This document shows, piece after piece, positions 54,709-64,000 of a stretch of DNA of 64,000 nucleotides. Numbering within the stretch: position 1 is the first letter of the stretch; every line of letters starts with the position of its first letter. A program made the position numbers and the translations under genes. Below the pieces are notes generated by a model. The model saw only the letters and a list, made by a program, of their open reading frames with translations, searched no databases and had not been told where the DNA came from. The stretch comes from Psococerastis gibbosa (taxonomy: Eukaryota; Arthropoda; Insecta; Psocodea; Psocidae): NCBI GenBank assembly GCA_963971405.1, contig OZ020484.1:18972001-19036000 (forward strand). The letters run 5' to 3'.

Positions 54709-57700
54709 ATGATTCAGACGCAGGCCATTAAAGCAGCCAGGTCCCTTCCCTCCATATTTAGGAGAAATATCGGCGTTGCCGCTCCATTTCTTCAAAAAGC
54801 CAGTGACCCTATACAGCAATTATTTTTGGACAAAATTAAGGAATACAAACAGAAAAGCAGGTGAGGCTTGTGGAGTTTGTGAATCGTGCGCATCAATCAT
54901 TCTTAAACTTAAAAGTGAATCAACCAAGAAATATCAAGTTTTGCTGCTTTGGATGCTTGGTATGATATTAAACAATGGAGTTCTTGCGCAGGTAAAACAA
55001 AGATGGCGGGCTGTCAGAAAGGGAGGAGGTACCCCTGATTCTCGGACATCACCCCTAGTCCATTGAAATGTTACATGAGCTTTGCATTTCTTAGAGGCAG
55101 CAATTTTATTTTTGAAACATGTGAGGGGGGTCAATAGAAGCTTAACCTCAAGTTTGAGGGGTCGCCACGCTTGTCCCCCGGCCGCCATCTTAGAAAAAGA
55201 GGTGTAATTTTTTTTTCGCGATATCTCGGAAACTATGCGTCTTACAAAAAATTTGTAAGGACCTAATTTATGGCAAATTGTTTTGCCTACAAATATGTTT
55301 GCATAGCTTTTCGCCCTAAATTAAATATTAAAGAAGCTATAAGCAAAAAAGTAAGAAAAGTTTTATAACAATTTTCTTTTTTGCTCTGTAACATTTTTTT
55401 TATACATTTCACAAAAAAATTACCTCGGACCAATCTTGTAGATGATCTTTTGAGGAAAATTTTTCTCTATAACTTTTTTTTATTTCATTCATTTAAAACG
55501 CTGTTACAGCGCTAAAAAGTTGACTGGGCTCGTCAATGTTCATGAGAATCCGTTCTAAACGAAATGTATTACTTATTTTTTATTTTATTGTTTATATATT
55601 CTTACAAAATTTTTGTTAAATTCGTACAACTTTACTTATTAATTCCTGGTATTCCCAGTAGGCCCACTCCGCAGACATCTTGCTTATAACCTTACTGGCT
55701 TCATTTTCTAGCCATGCTTCGGAGGGGATGTAAAGCAGGTGGTCCCGGGTCTTCCTAGTTGAGAGTAAGAGAGGGCTTTTTATTCCTAACTCCATTAGGT
55801 TGGCTTAGTAATAGAAACAACAAAAACTCCTTATTTATTATTTATATATAACGTAATCCTCCACATCAAATATTTTTAATCACTTATCAGCTAGCTACTC
55901 TAATCGACTTTTCTTCGATGGTCCAGGCTGTGGCTCAGAATCTAAATCAACGTCAAATGTGAAAGTTTGAGGAATGACAGGAATTAAAATTGGAGTCCTG
56001 GTTGGAAGTTCATCTTCAAATTCATTTTCTTCCATCAACTTTGATGTTTCCATAATGTTGCTGCATGTTTCGCCCGAACAATGGGGGCATACTGTAGAGC
56101 ATTTCAGGCCTGCTTTTCTGCAGCCACACATGCTTCCACAGTTTCCTTTGCATCTGCAGAAAATCAATTTCATGAGATCGGGGGGTGCTGGAGGCTTGGA
56201 AGCTTGTATTGGCACACAAATGTTTGCATGCTTTTTCCAGCCCCAATCTTCAGGATTTTGATATCTTCCGAGCCACAACTGGACCTGGTGATATACTCGG
56301 AGACTGTGAAAACGAGCAGCATCTTGTGTTGGAGGTAGCGATGATAAATAAAATAAATATAACATTTTGAACGGAGGGTGGTTTTAGGCTCAGGGGGTCA
56401 TGAAATGAAAAGTTGTGAAGAAATTGTCCGAAAGTCGAACATTGGTCGCCATCTCAATAGGTACATGAATCTTCCTAAAACGCCTACAGACTCTATCTCA
56501 TAGGAAGCGGGGAAAAGAGTTAGGAATGAATAAGTGAATTTGTACGAATTTAACAAAAATTTTGTAAGAATATAGATGCAATAAAATAAAAAATAAGTTA
56601 AACATTTCGTTTAGACCGGATTCTCATAAACATTGACGAGCCCGGCCAACTTTGTAGCGCTGTAATAGCGTTTTAAATGAATGAAATAAAAAAAGTTATA
56701 GAGAAAAATTTTCCTCAAAAGATCATCTACAAGATTGGTCTGAGGTAATTTTTTTGTAAAATGTATAAAAAAAATGTTATAGAGCAAAAAAGAAAATTGT
56801 TATAAAACTTTTCTTACTTTTTTGCTTATAACTTCTTTAATATTTAATTTAGGGCGAAAAGTTATATTAACATATTTGTAGGCAAAACAATTTTCCATAA
56901 ATTAGGTCCTTATAAATTTTTTGTAAGACGCATAGTTTCCGAGATATCGCGAAAAAAATGTTTACACCTCTTTTTCTAAGATGGCGGCCGGGGACAAGCG
57001 TGGCGACCCCTGAATCTTGAGGTTAAGCTTCTATTGACCCCCCTCACATGTTTCAAAAATAAAATTGCTGCCTCTAAGAAATGCAATACTCGGCCCCTAA
57101 ATTGTAACATTTCAATTGACTACCCCTCATTTTAACATGGAGTGTATAGGCTTTCCAATGAAATTTATTTTATTTTAAGAAATTTTCGCTTTCAACGGCA
57201 AATTAGTGCTATTTATATGTTCCTTCAATACTTGCGCGGGTACTGACAAAAAATTGCGGCAAAGTAGCTGCAAATAATTGTCGAATAATATTATTTACTT
57301 GTGTATCTAATTTGATTTCATTGGTTGTGATACTTCCGCGAGGGCAGAACAGATTTTTAAATGGGTATGTGAGCCTAAGCTTGCTTATACATATTACAAT
57401 TAATGTATTAGTAATGATTTATTACCATAACTATACAACTTTACTGCATAACTACCATGAAATATAGCCTAGTCGGCTGGGCTGCCGACACGCTAGCCTA
57501 TCATGTTGTTCGTAAATATTAGTAGCGTAAAAAGGGTTATTGTCTCTCCATAATACTATCACTAGAATTCAATTTAGTATCTGAGCACCAAAGCAGTTAA
57601 TTTTCGTAGGGCCACAGGCCGTGCCCAGCTTTTGTTTTCGGGGGGGGGGGGGGGGGGTCCAAATGTTTTTAACGTAATTTATTATTGAATTAATGGTCAT

Positions 57701-58502
57701 CGAGCAATACAGGTTTACATAAAAAAATTATTTCGGGTGGGTCTGGACCCCATGGACCACCCACTGGGCACGGCCATGGCCACTGGAAAGTAACGACGAT
57801 ATATATTAATATACATTATTGATCCCAATCAAGGCCGTAGCCAGGATTTTTCGGGGGGGGGGGGTTCAGAAATTTAATTGGATATTACATAGTAGTTTAT
57901 ATTTTTCCTCTCAAAATCCGATTCTATTTAGTACCTTGGCTACGGCCATGATCTCAATCGACTGTCCGATTGGATCTGGAAAATCTTTTGTTGGCCCACT
58001 AAATGTTTTGAACATATATACAAGGCTCTTCCCAGGTTATGATTTCGGGGGGGGGGGGTCCAAACATTTTTTTACGTAATTTATTAATGAATTAATGGAT
58101 AAATTCTTCAAACCATACAGGTTTACCTGCAGAAATTTATTTCGGGGGGGGGGGGGCGGCGGCCCTCTTACTGTGACGTCACTACGCAAGAACTCCATTA
58201 ATAACTCGATCACCTCTCTGGTGCTCTCGTACCCTCCAGACACGCAAATACATAAAAAGTATCTTATGGCCCATTGGTTGGAGAAACCGAATACATGGTC
58301 ATTGGTCATAATAGATAACTTAATTAATTTCAGTGGAGGAAAATTGGTGGAGCCCACGAAAGAACTAGAACGAGAACTGAATGCTGATCTGGGCAAAGCA
58401 CTGAAACAATTTGGCGGCGCCCCTGGAGTAGACATGACCAAGTTCCCCACCATTGAATTCCCAGAAGTAAAGATTGATCCTATTAACCTGGAAGCTAAGT
58501 AG
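54709..58502 (+). CDS. ATPsynCF6: Mitochondrial ATP synthase coupling factor 6 (F6)
   Basis: A small stalk subunit linking F1 to Fo in mitochondrial ATP synthase. Coding exons 54709-54860 and 58334-58502 join through a split Ser codon and give 106 residues, the normal length of the insect protein. The N terminus (MIQTQAIKAARSLPSIFRRN) is an amphipathic, basic, acid-free import signal. The mature part has DPIQQLFLDKIKEYKQKS, then SGGKLVEPTKELERELNADL and DMTKFPTIEFPEVKIDPI, all F6 hallmarks. The stop is TAG at 58500-58502. The 3.5-kb intron is filled with mobile elements, including a 2-kb element with long inverted repeats and several G-run elements. No break is seen. The gene converges with POLE, whose stop is 185 bases away. 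Confidence 0.96.
55697..55852 (+). repeat. SINE copy inside the CXC element
   Basis: The body from GCTTCATTTTCTAGCCATGC through AAGAGAGGGC and TTAGGTTGGCTTAGTAATAG to a (TTTA)-like tail lies between the arms of the 55056-57122 element. It was inserted after that element, or travels with it. Confidence 0.7.
55895..56365 (-). pseudogene. CXC-domain protein fragment carried by the long-inverted-repeat element
   Basis: Contains LPPTQDAARFHSLRVYHQVQ, DPEDWGW-like PEDWGWKK, and a cysteine-rich stretch (IFCRCKGNCGSMCGCRKAGL then CSTVCPHCSGETC) resembling the tesmin/TSO1 CXC fold, which binds DNA or zinc. The acidic C-terminal tail ends QPGPSKKSRLE. Similar ends occur in a repeated family of large uncharacterised arthropod proteins. 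Here only the last part is present, inside a mobile element, so it is treated as a fossil piece and not a host gene. Confidence 0.65.
57617..57775. mobile_element. GGCCGTGCCCAG-type MITE with 18-G run
   Basis: Termini GGCCGTGCCCAG and CTGGGCACGGCC, an 18-base G run at 57640-57657 after TTTTC, and an AT-rich centre. The interior after the G run matches 58058-58145. Confidence 0.65.
57833..57947. mobile_element. GGCCGTAGCCAGG-type MITE with 12-G run
   Basis: Termini GGCCGTAGCCAGG and complement of TTGGCTACGGCC, G run at 57853-57864. A related fragment is at 7718-7830. The flanks GATCCCAATCAA and GATCTCAATCGA are similar and may preserve a target duplication. Confidence 0.65.
58041..58160. repeat. 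G-run repeat fragment
   Basis: TTTCGGGGGGGGGGGGTCCAA followed by AATTTATTAATGAATTAATG, as in 57617-57775, then a second G run (58144-58156). Termini are not preserved. Confidence 0.5.
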
Positions 58503-58687
58503 ATTTAATTGGAAAAAATATATAGCTGTTAATTTACAATTCATTTATTTAATTAAAAACTTAGACTACTTTATAGTAATAGGGCAAGAGCACAGTCCTG
58601 CCACACGTGGAAATAATCACAAACAAATTTAACGTCGAAATCTCCAGCTGCGAATTCATTTGCAGGGTAGCTAACCAAATATTAATG
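58503..58687. other. Convergent 3' ends of ATPsynCF6 and POLE
   Basis: Only 185 bases separate the two stop codons. A TTTATTTAATT stretch near 58540-58555 reads as AATAAA on the minus strand and as AATTAAA on the plus strand. Both genes may take poly(A) signals from the same stretch, so their 3' UTRs probably overlap or abut. Confidence 0.45.
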
Positions 58688-61600
58688 TTACCTAGCCAAG
58701 TGTCGCATATTCCGTATGGTCTCTAGAAGCAATGGCAGTTGAAAATAATCGGCAACACTTTCAAGAGTAGTTAAATATGTAGTTAACGCAGCCGCGGGAA
58801 TGAGAGTTGTGTATGAGCCTGCACAAGAGCAGTGCCCTGAAAAATTATCAGCTTGTATCTGCAACATAAATAATTAACAAATAATAACAGACATACTTTC
58901 ACGTTCCGGTGATACTGTCAAATTCATGTTAGTTTGTAAATTATGGACGCTTTGCGGGCATGCATGTTCAGTTGGGGAACTAGGCGCACATGCGTATTTG
59001 ATGGAAGTTAAGTACTTAGGGGCGGTAGTTTGAAATTTAATTCGAATTTTCAATGCGTGTGAACAAGCAGGATATTAATTGCCTTCATCAACTCTTTAAA
59101 AGCAAAAAGGTCACTACTTACAGCGTGACATTTGGTGCATTGAATATCTTGTAATGTGTAAGATATCATCTTCCTTTGGATACTATCCAGCAGTTTGTAT
59201 TCTATCTCGCTTGAGTCGTAAGGAGTTTGGCAAACATTGCATACCCAACCATGTCTAAAACAAAGATTTGTGTATACAGTTCCTTATTATCAGTGTCGGT
59301 GAGAACCTTAATAATGACTTATATATATTTGCGTATATAATCAAAATTCGGGGTAACTATTTTAATATTTAATGGCACATGTTGCTAACGTCAAATTCCT
59401 CTAATTATTGTATTACTGAGTTCTATCGCTATCAAGAATTATTCCAACTTGAGCATTTTACAGTATTGCCGGTTCGAAGTGACCCTGCCGCGTTTGAGCG
59501 CTATAATATCATCTTCCTTTATTACATTACCGAATGTAAAATAAACAATACAACCCCAGGCTATCTACTACATGTATGCATAGAAACTGAGCAACTCTTA
59601 TCGCTTATTATGATATTTCTAACCACACAAAGGCAGTGATTTTAACTGCAACAGATTGAATCCATGCATACTTCTCACCTGTCTTCCATTTCAATACGGT
59701 GAGGGTCCTTGCAGAGGTCTAAATCCCGGCAGTGGTTGCAAATCTTACAAATAACTTCCGGTAAAACTGCTGGTACATAGGGATCACTCCATTCCGCGGC
59801 ACTGCTGAACTCTCCGATTCCCAAAAGTTTTAGCATGTTACGGCGAATGCGTGAGATAGCTTCAGGTACAGCTGAGTCAAGTGCCAAGACGCGGGTCACA
59901 GCTTTTGTGAACTCAAGGGCAGGTTGAATTGTCCGGCCTTCCATGCCTAGCGCCATTGATTTCGCTGTGGGTAACTTACGATTTATTCTCTCCACCAATC
60001 TGAAATTTTTACCATAACCTAACTTCCGGTTCTAAATTGGTTGTAATTTAAATGGGTGTCTGAGACTAACACAGAACCACAATTGTAAACAGTAAAAAGT
60101 AGGTACCGTCAAACAATGGGTCAATAAGAAATGCAACGCATTATCAGGAGGTAAATAGTTTACACGACTGTTTTCTTCTAAGTATGGTTTGAATATAATA
60201 ATCAACTCTGCAGTCAACTCCAGTTGCCGGGTGTGATATATGAGTTACACTCCTGCCAGGTCGTTTTATGTAATTTTATGAAACAAGGATGAGACACACA
60301 ATATTAACTTTAAACTTACTGGAAAAGTTGTTGCGAAAGTTCACCAGTGACGAGCTCTTCAGTATAACTTTTCAAATTTTCATGTATGCCGACACCTAGT
60401 TGCTCCAATTCGAGTTGACTGTAAGCGCCAGGTGTGACCCTACGTTCAGGTGAGGCCATGGCTAGTTGAGTTCGGCCCTGTTCTTTGATATGGCTCCCAA
60501 TTTTATTTATAAAACCGGCAATTACCATTGAGAAAAACTGCTTGACATTGCCTTCTTCTGGTAAGATTTCAGCAAGACTCCAATTCATAGATATTTTGCA
60601 CTGAAATATAAATCCAGTATCAAACATACTGTACATTACAGGTAGTCCTGTATAAAAAATAAAATTGAATTTGTTGACAGACTCACTAAGCTTGGTTGGG
60701 AACGTCTCCCGGAGGTGAACATACTGATGCTTCTCGAATCAGTTACTCAGTAGGACCGGACTAACATCTAACATTTGCGACTGAATGGCTCCTTGCCAAT
60801 GCCAATAAAAAAAATAAACCTCGTAGATCCCATTATAAAAAGGTAACTTAATTAAAATATTACATAAAATCATAAATTATGTCACTACCGGTGTCGATTA
60901 ATCGTCATTGTCAAATGAGCTGATAAAAATTAAAATTCTTCAAGTTACAACCGGCTGGCTGGTTGGCAGCAACATGTGGCTTCGATGCCTCTACTCCCCT
61001 CGATCCTGGCACGGCCTCTTCAACTCCACGTATGTATTGGCCCGTACATCCTCCATCACTTGCTGCAGATATTATTTTCTTTTTGAACAATTGCAATTAA
61101 TTTTTAGCTGCTGACTTGACAATGACGATAAGTCGAAACCGGTAGTGACATAATTTAGGTTTTAATGTAATAAGTTACTTTTTTTATAGTGTTCAAAATA
61201 ATACAAATTTCAGGCAGTCGGCATCACATGAGCTGGAAGTCCTGTACTAAGAAGTAAGTAAAATAGTACAACGCTACAGATGAGACGATTTCATATACTT
61301 TCGCTTCCATGAAAGTTCAGTCTTTTTAGTAAAATTTAAGCAGTGTGGCCCACAACGAATCTTTACGTTCATGTGCTAAATATTAGACTCCATGGCAATT
61401 ATTGCACTTGCTATTTTACCTACCTCATCCTGAGAATTATTTCTCTCATGGCCCTCTTCATTTTCTTTGACATCACAATAAACTCCTCCATAATTAGCCT
61501 GAAATTATAAAAGACGGTCTCTAAACACTTGAAAGGCGCAAAAGTTTTATACGAACAAAAGCCAACCTTAGAATACGTACATAGCTTCCATGAATTAATG

Positions 61601-62536
61601 AGTTGTTAGAGAAATGGTTCAATTTAGTTAATTTAACTGGTCTCATATGATTAATTAACTTGACCAATGTTCAAGTACAAGTGCTGAAACAGTAGGTTTG
61701 ATTCAGTTTCAATTAGTGCGTGGACATTTTATACCAAAATATCCCTCGATACTCACATTGTCCAACCAAAGAAGATACTCCCAACATAGTGAAACAGAAA
61801 TGTGAGTGCTGTGAAACAGCTCCTTATTCCTCATAGTGGCGAGCACATACTCCATGTAGCCCAATGCATCACTCACAGTCAGTTTACGCGTGCAGACGAG
61901 AATTTTGCTGAAATCTGCATGAATCACGATACAACCCAATCGACGCAACTCAGCGATAAGCTGAACATAAAGTTTTTTCATCAGATTGTTCAGGGAACGT
62001 CGCAGTGCTGGCTCATAAAGGAGGGCGTTCGGAGACCTCAGCCATCTGCGTAAATAATACTGTATTACGAAAAGTAATTAGGTATTGTTGGACGAGCGAA
62101 ACAACTAGTTTATTCCAATATTTTGATAAGCATAAATTTATAAAATCGAACAAACTCCGTGTTTCCTTCGTTTCAATCGCTTGCCCCATAGTACTCTAAC
62201 GGCGAGGTGATGTGTTGAAGGCACTACAGTGGCAGAAACGGTCTTTTTTATAAGAGATTCCTTCGTGTCACATTTTAAATTTAAATGGTGTAAGGTACTC
62301 CATGCGTTGTCAATGATCAGTCTACCTGTAAAAGTGTATGATCTGTTGATCGGCGTAGACATTCGCATTGAGGGATACGTCGCGCAGCCATTGGCTAACC
62401 GTTGATCGTAACACACGGAATGCAGGGCCCGAAAGAGCCGATTCGTCATAACTGGTGAACCCGGCCGTGGCGACTCCAACCATTTCATCCACCGAAGCTT
62501 GTGGCACCAAGTCGAATGCTACGCTGGAACTTGTGC
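58688..62536 (-). CDS. POLE: DNA polymerase epsilon catalytic subunit, C-terminal seven exons
   Basis: The C-terminal part of the leading-strand replicative polymerase. Minus-strand exons in transcript order: 62536-62326, 62045-61757, 61498-61424, 60600-60320, 59999-59679, 59254-59122, 58858-58688, about 493 residues, stop TAA at 58688-58690. Phases agree at each junction. Recognised stretches: GFTSYDESALSGPAFRVLRS, YADQQIIHFYRWLRSP, QLIAELRRLGCIVIHADFSK, ISVSLCWEYLLWLDNANYGG, VLPEVICKICNHCRDLDLCK, WVCNVCQTPYDSSEIEYKLL. The two cysteine modules of the family are complete: CysA (CKIC...CNVC) and CysB (CTKC...CSCAG). These contact the B subunit and are essential in yeast. The acidic segment after NANYGG is short (KENEEGHERNNSQDE) compared with human. 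The polymerase and exonuclease domains lie beyond the right edge of the window. Confidence 0.96.
60850..61175. repeat. Inverted repeat in POLE intron
   Basis: ATTATGTCACTACCGGTGTC...TCGTCATTGTCAA on the left is repeated inverted on the right (TTGACAATGACGATAAGTCG, ACCGGTAGTGACATAAT). Weaker similarity extends outward. The interior about 60940-61090 has no recognised coding sequence. Confidence 0.65.
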
Positions 62537-63700
62537 CTAAATGAATAAAAGCAACATTTTATTGGTCATACAATAATTGTTTATTGTTAACGTTGAGATA
62601 TCCAAATTTTTTGCTAACAAATGAGACGGGCATTTTGACTAAATTAATTAATTCCTCGTGTCACAGCCGCAAAGTTATGAAAATGTTCTTATGAAATGTC
62701 GACTTCGATGGCCAGGGGGCAACGCGCTTGCACTTGTGCGAGTCTTTACACGCCATTTCGATCGGAGACGTGTCGTAACTCAACACGGGTACTAACCTAC
62801 AGAGGCGACTGAAGAGGTCAATCGAATACATTCATTAAATTGTTTGTATGCGATTAATCGTTTTTAATAAGAAAAAAAATGTATCTCAGGTGTAGGAAAA
62901 AATATTAGGAAATCCCTTCCATAATTACCCTTAAAAATGTCACGGAACAACCCGTCCTTATACAAAAGCATAGTTGATAGTATGGTAATTGTCTACTACT
63001 ACATTGTCAATGTCAACAAACAAGTTTCTTACAATATAATTGAGTCATTATCAAAAACATTGACAAATCTGAATTGCTTACTTTTAATTATTTTATCAAC
63101 TCAAAATTGCTCGTTAATATTTTTTTTGGGTCCTATTATATCCTTTTTACCTATAACTGACGTGGTTTGTCTTCATTTTCAACAATAGCAGTTTTAAACG
63201 TGTTTGAAGATTAGGAGTTACCGAAATTTGTCATGAGTGCAACGAGACAACTTCAAATAGTTTGCGTCTTACGTAAAACTTTCCTTAAGCATTTTTCCAC
63301 CCAATTAGTTTTGCCATGTGTCCTATCCCCCTGCCCTTCTGCTAAATGTCTCAATATCTGTAAGTCGCTCAATTTTCTACTAAATCGAAGTTATGAATGT
63401 CAAAATTGCTTGTAATGAGAAGGTCTTCAATTCTGAAAAATATTTTTAAACGTAAGGGAAAAGTTAAAGACACATCAAAAACGTATGAGACCTTACAAAT
63501 TATAGCAATTTATTGAAACCCCGTCTAAGAAAAATCATAAGAAAGTTTGGAAAAATATTTAAAACAGGCCCGCTGCACTCATGATTATCTAGTTGCACTC
63601 ATGACTGGTGGAGGTTTGACTGACTAGAAGAAATAGAAACAAAGGTATCTTTTCGAAATTTCTATTTTTCGAAGAAATTTACGTCGCAATGAAACTTAAA
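62537..63700. other. POLE intron, mostly unrecognised
   Basis: The acceptor of the POLE exon at 62536 opens this stretch on the minus strand. It holds a repeat copy (62700-62850) and a short piece at 62640-62690 resembling the arm of the 11438-11818 element. No further POLE exon was found before the window edge. Confidence 0.4.
62700..62850 (+). repeat. Conserved-core repeat, copy in POLE intron
   Basis: Matches 19541-19669 over about 130 bases with very few differences apart from a short stretch after GGCCAG. The flanking ATTAAATTGTTTGTATG is also shared, so the unit is longer than the core. Confidence 0.65.
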
Positions 63701-63739
63701 AAAAATTCTTTTCCCCTTGTTCTGAATATTAAGAGATTT

Positions 63740-63895
63740 CAATAATATCATCGAATTTGATGAAGGCCCTATGCCATATCATTAACGCCCAAGCGGAATA
63801 TGTTATTCTTGCACACCCTCATGAACACAACCACCTCTCCTTCATCGTCATCGACAGTTTCTCTTGCAACCGCAGCATAACGGAACGTTTTTCAT
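63740..63895 (-). mobile_element. Possible transposase C-terminal remnant
   Basis: A minus-strand frame reads RETVDDDEGEVVVFMRVCK then NNIFRLGVNDMA. This acidic strand pattern followed by an aromatic/basic strand resembles the C-terminal tail of DDE transposase-like proteins repeated in invertebrate genomes. It is short and interrupted. It does not match any part of POLE. Confidence 0.3.
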
Positions 63896-64000
63896 GTAGG
63901 TGAGTTCCGGTTTGTAGCTTGTCGACAGTAACTGCTCGATCGTCTGCTAGTTTTCTGACACCTTGATAGGATGGTGAAGGCTGACAAATTCTTGGTTTTT

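Larger units (their letters stand above)
55056..57122. mobile_element. 2-kb element with long inverted repeats and a CXC-domain ORF fragment
   Basis: Arms at 55056-55630 and about 56545-57122 are inverted copies about 570 bases long with high identity (TAGTCCATTGAAATGTTAC at the left tip; TCGCGATATCTCGGAAACTA, ACCAATCTTGTAGATGATCT inside). CCCC borders both tips and may be a 4-base target duplication. The centre holds a SINE piece and a minus-strand CXC-domain frame. The element is internally shortened and looks broken, so non-autonomous; no transposase or capsid part is seen. The family is widespread in arthropod genomes but its class is not certain. Confidence 0.7.

Noticed and set aside
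55974-56261. Plus-strand frames opposite the CXC ORF
   Set aside because: Shadow frames; the conserved Cys pattern and LPPTQDAARFHS motif are on the minus strand.
58095-58333. Upstream extension of the ATP synthase F6 second exon
   Set aside because: The open frame runs through a G-run repeat; the good acceptor TTTCAG at 58333 and the split Ser codon define the exon start.
62326-64000. Further upstream POLE exon inside the window
   Set aside because: No frame beyond 62536 resembles the POLE segment before SVAFDLVPQAS; the region reads as intron.

Overview
The window is a piece of an AT-rich, intron- and transposon-rich animal nuclear genome. GT-AG introns, metazoan gene families, a class XXII-like myosin and a repeat family with a CXC-domain protein point to an arthropod (insect, crustacean or chelicerate). 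The sequence alone does not fix the species.

Four protein-coding genes are present. (1) 845-2554, plus strand: the last three coding exons of a novel-type (epsilon-like, Pkc98E family) protein kinase C. (2) 6795-48847, plus strand: an apparently complete unconventional myosin of 27 coding exons. It has a motor, three IQ motifs, a charged helix, a proline-rich linker and two MyTH4-FERM modules without an SH3 or PH domain, which fits class XXII best. The proposed first exon is a tiny one at 6795-6810, whose phase completes the reading frame at 2153 residues. A 36-base in-frame cassette exon (40138-40173) is predicted in the neck. (3) 54709-58502, plus strand: mitochondrial ATP synthase coupling factor 6, two coding exons around a 3.5-kb transposon-filled intron. 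(4) 62536-58688, minus strand: the last seven exons of the DNA polymerase epsilon catalytic subunit, with its two C-terminal cysteine modules. Genes 3 and 4 converge, with 185 bases between their stop codons.

The rest is largely repeats: a tRNA-derived SINE (six copies); a group of hairpin MITEs with 3-base target duplications, mostly TAA/TTA (eight copies); TTAA- and TA-flanked inverted-repeat elements; a roughly 0.9-kb repeat present twice in opposite orientation; LINE 3' fragments, one of them a 5'-truncated tail inserted in a palindrome with a visible target duplication; and a 2-kb element with roughly 570-base inverted repeats carrying a CXC-domain ORF fragment in the ATP synthase gene intron. 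Several elements lie within tens of bases of myosin splice sites.

The four genes have unrelated jobs (signalling kinase, actin motor, mitochondrial ATP synthesis, DNA replication) and nothing suggests that they are co-regulated.
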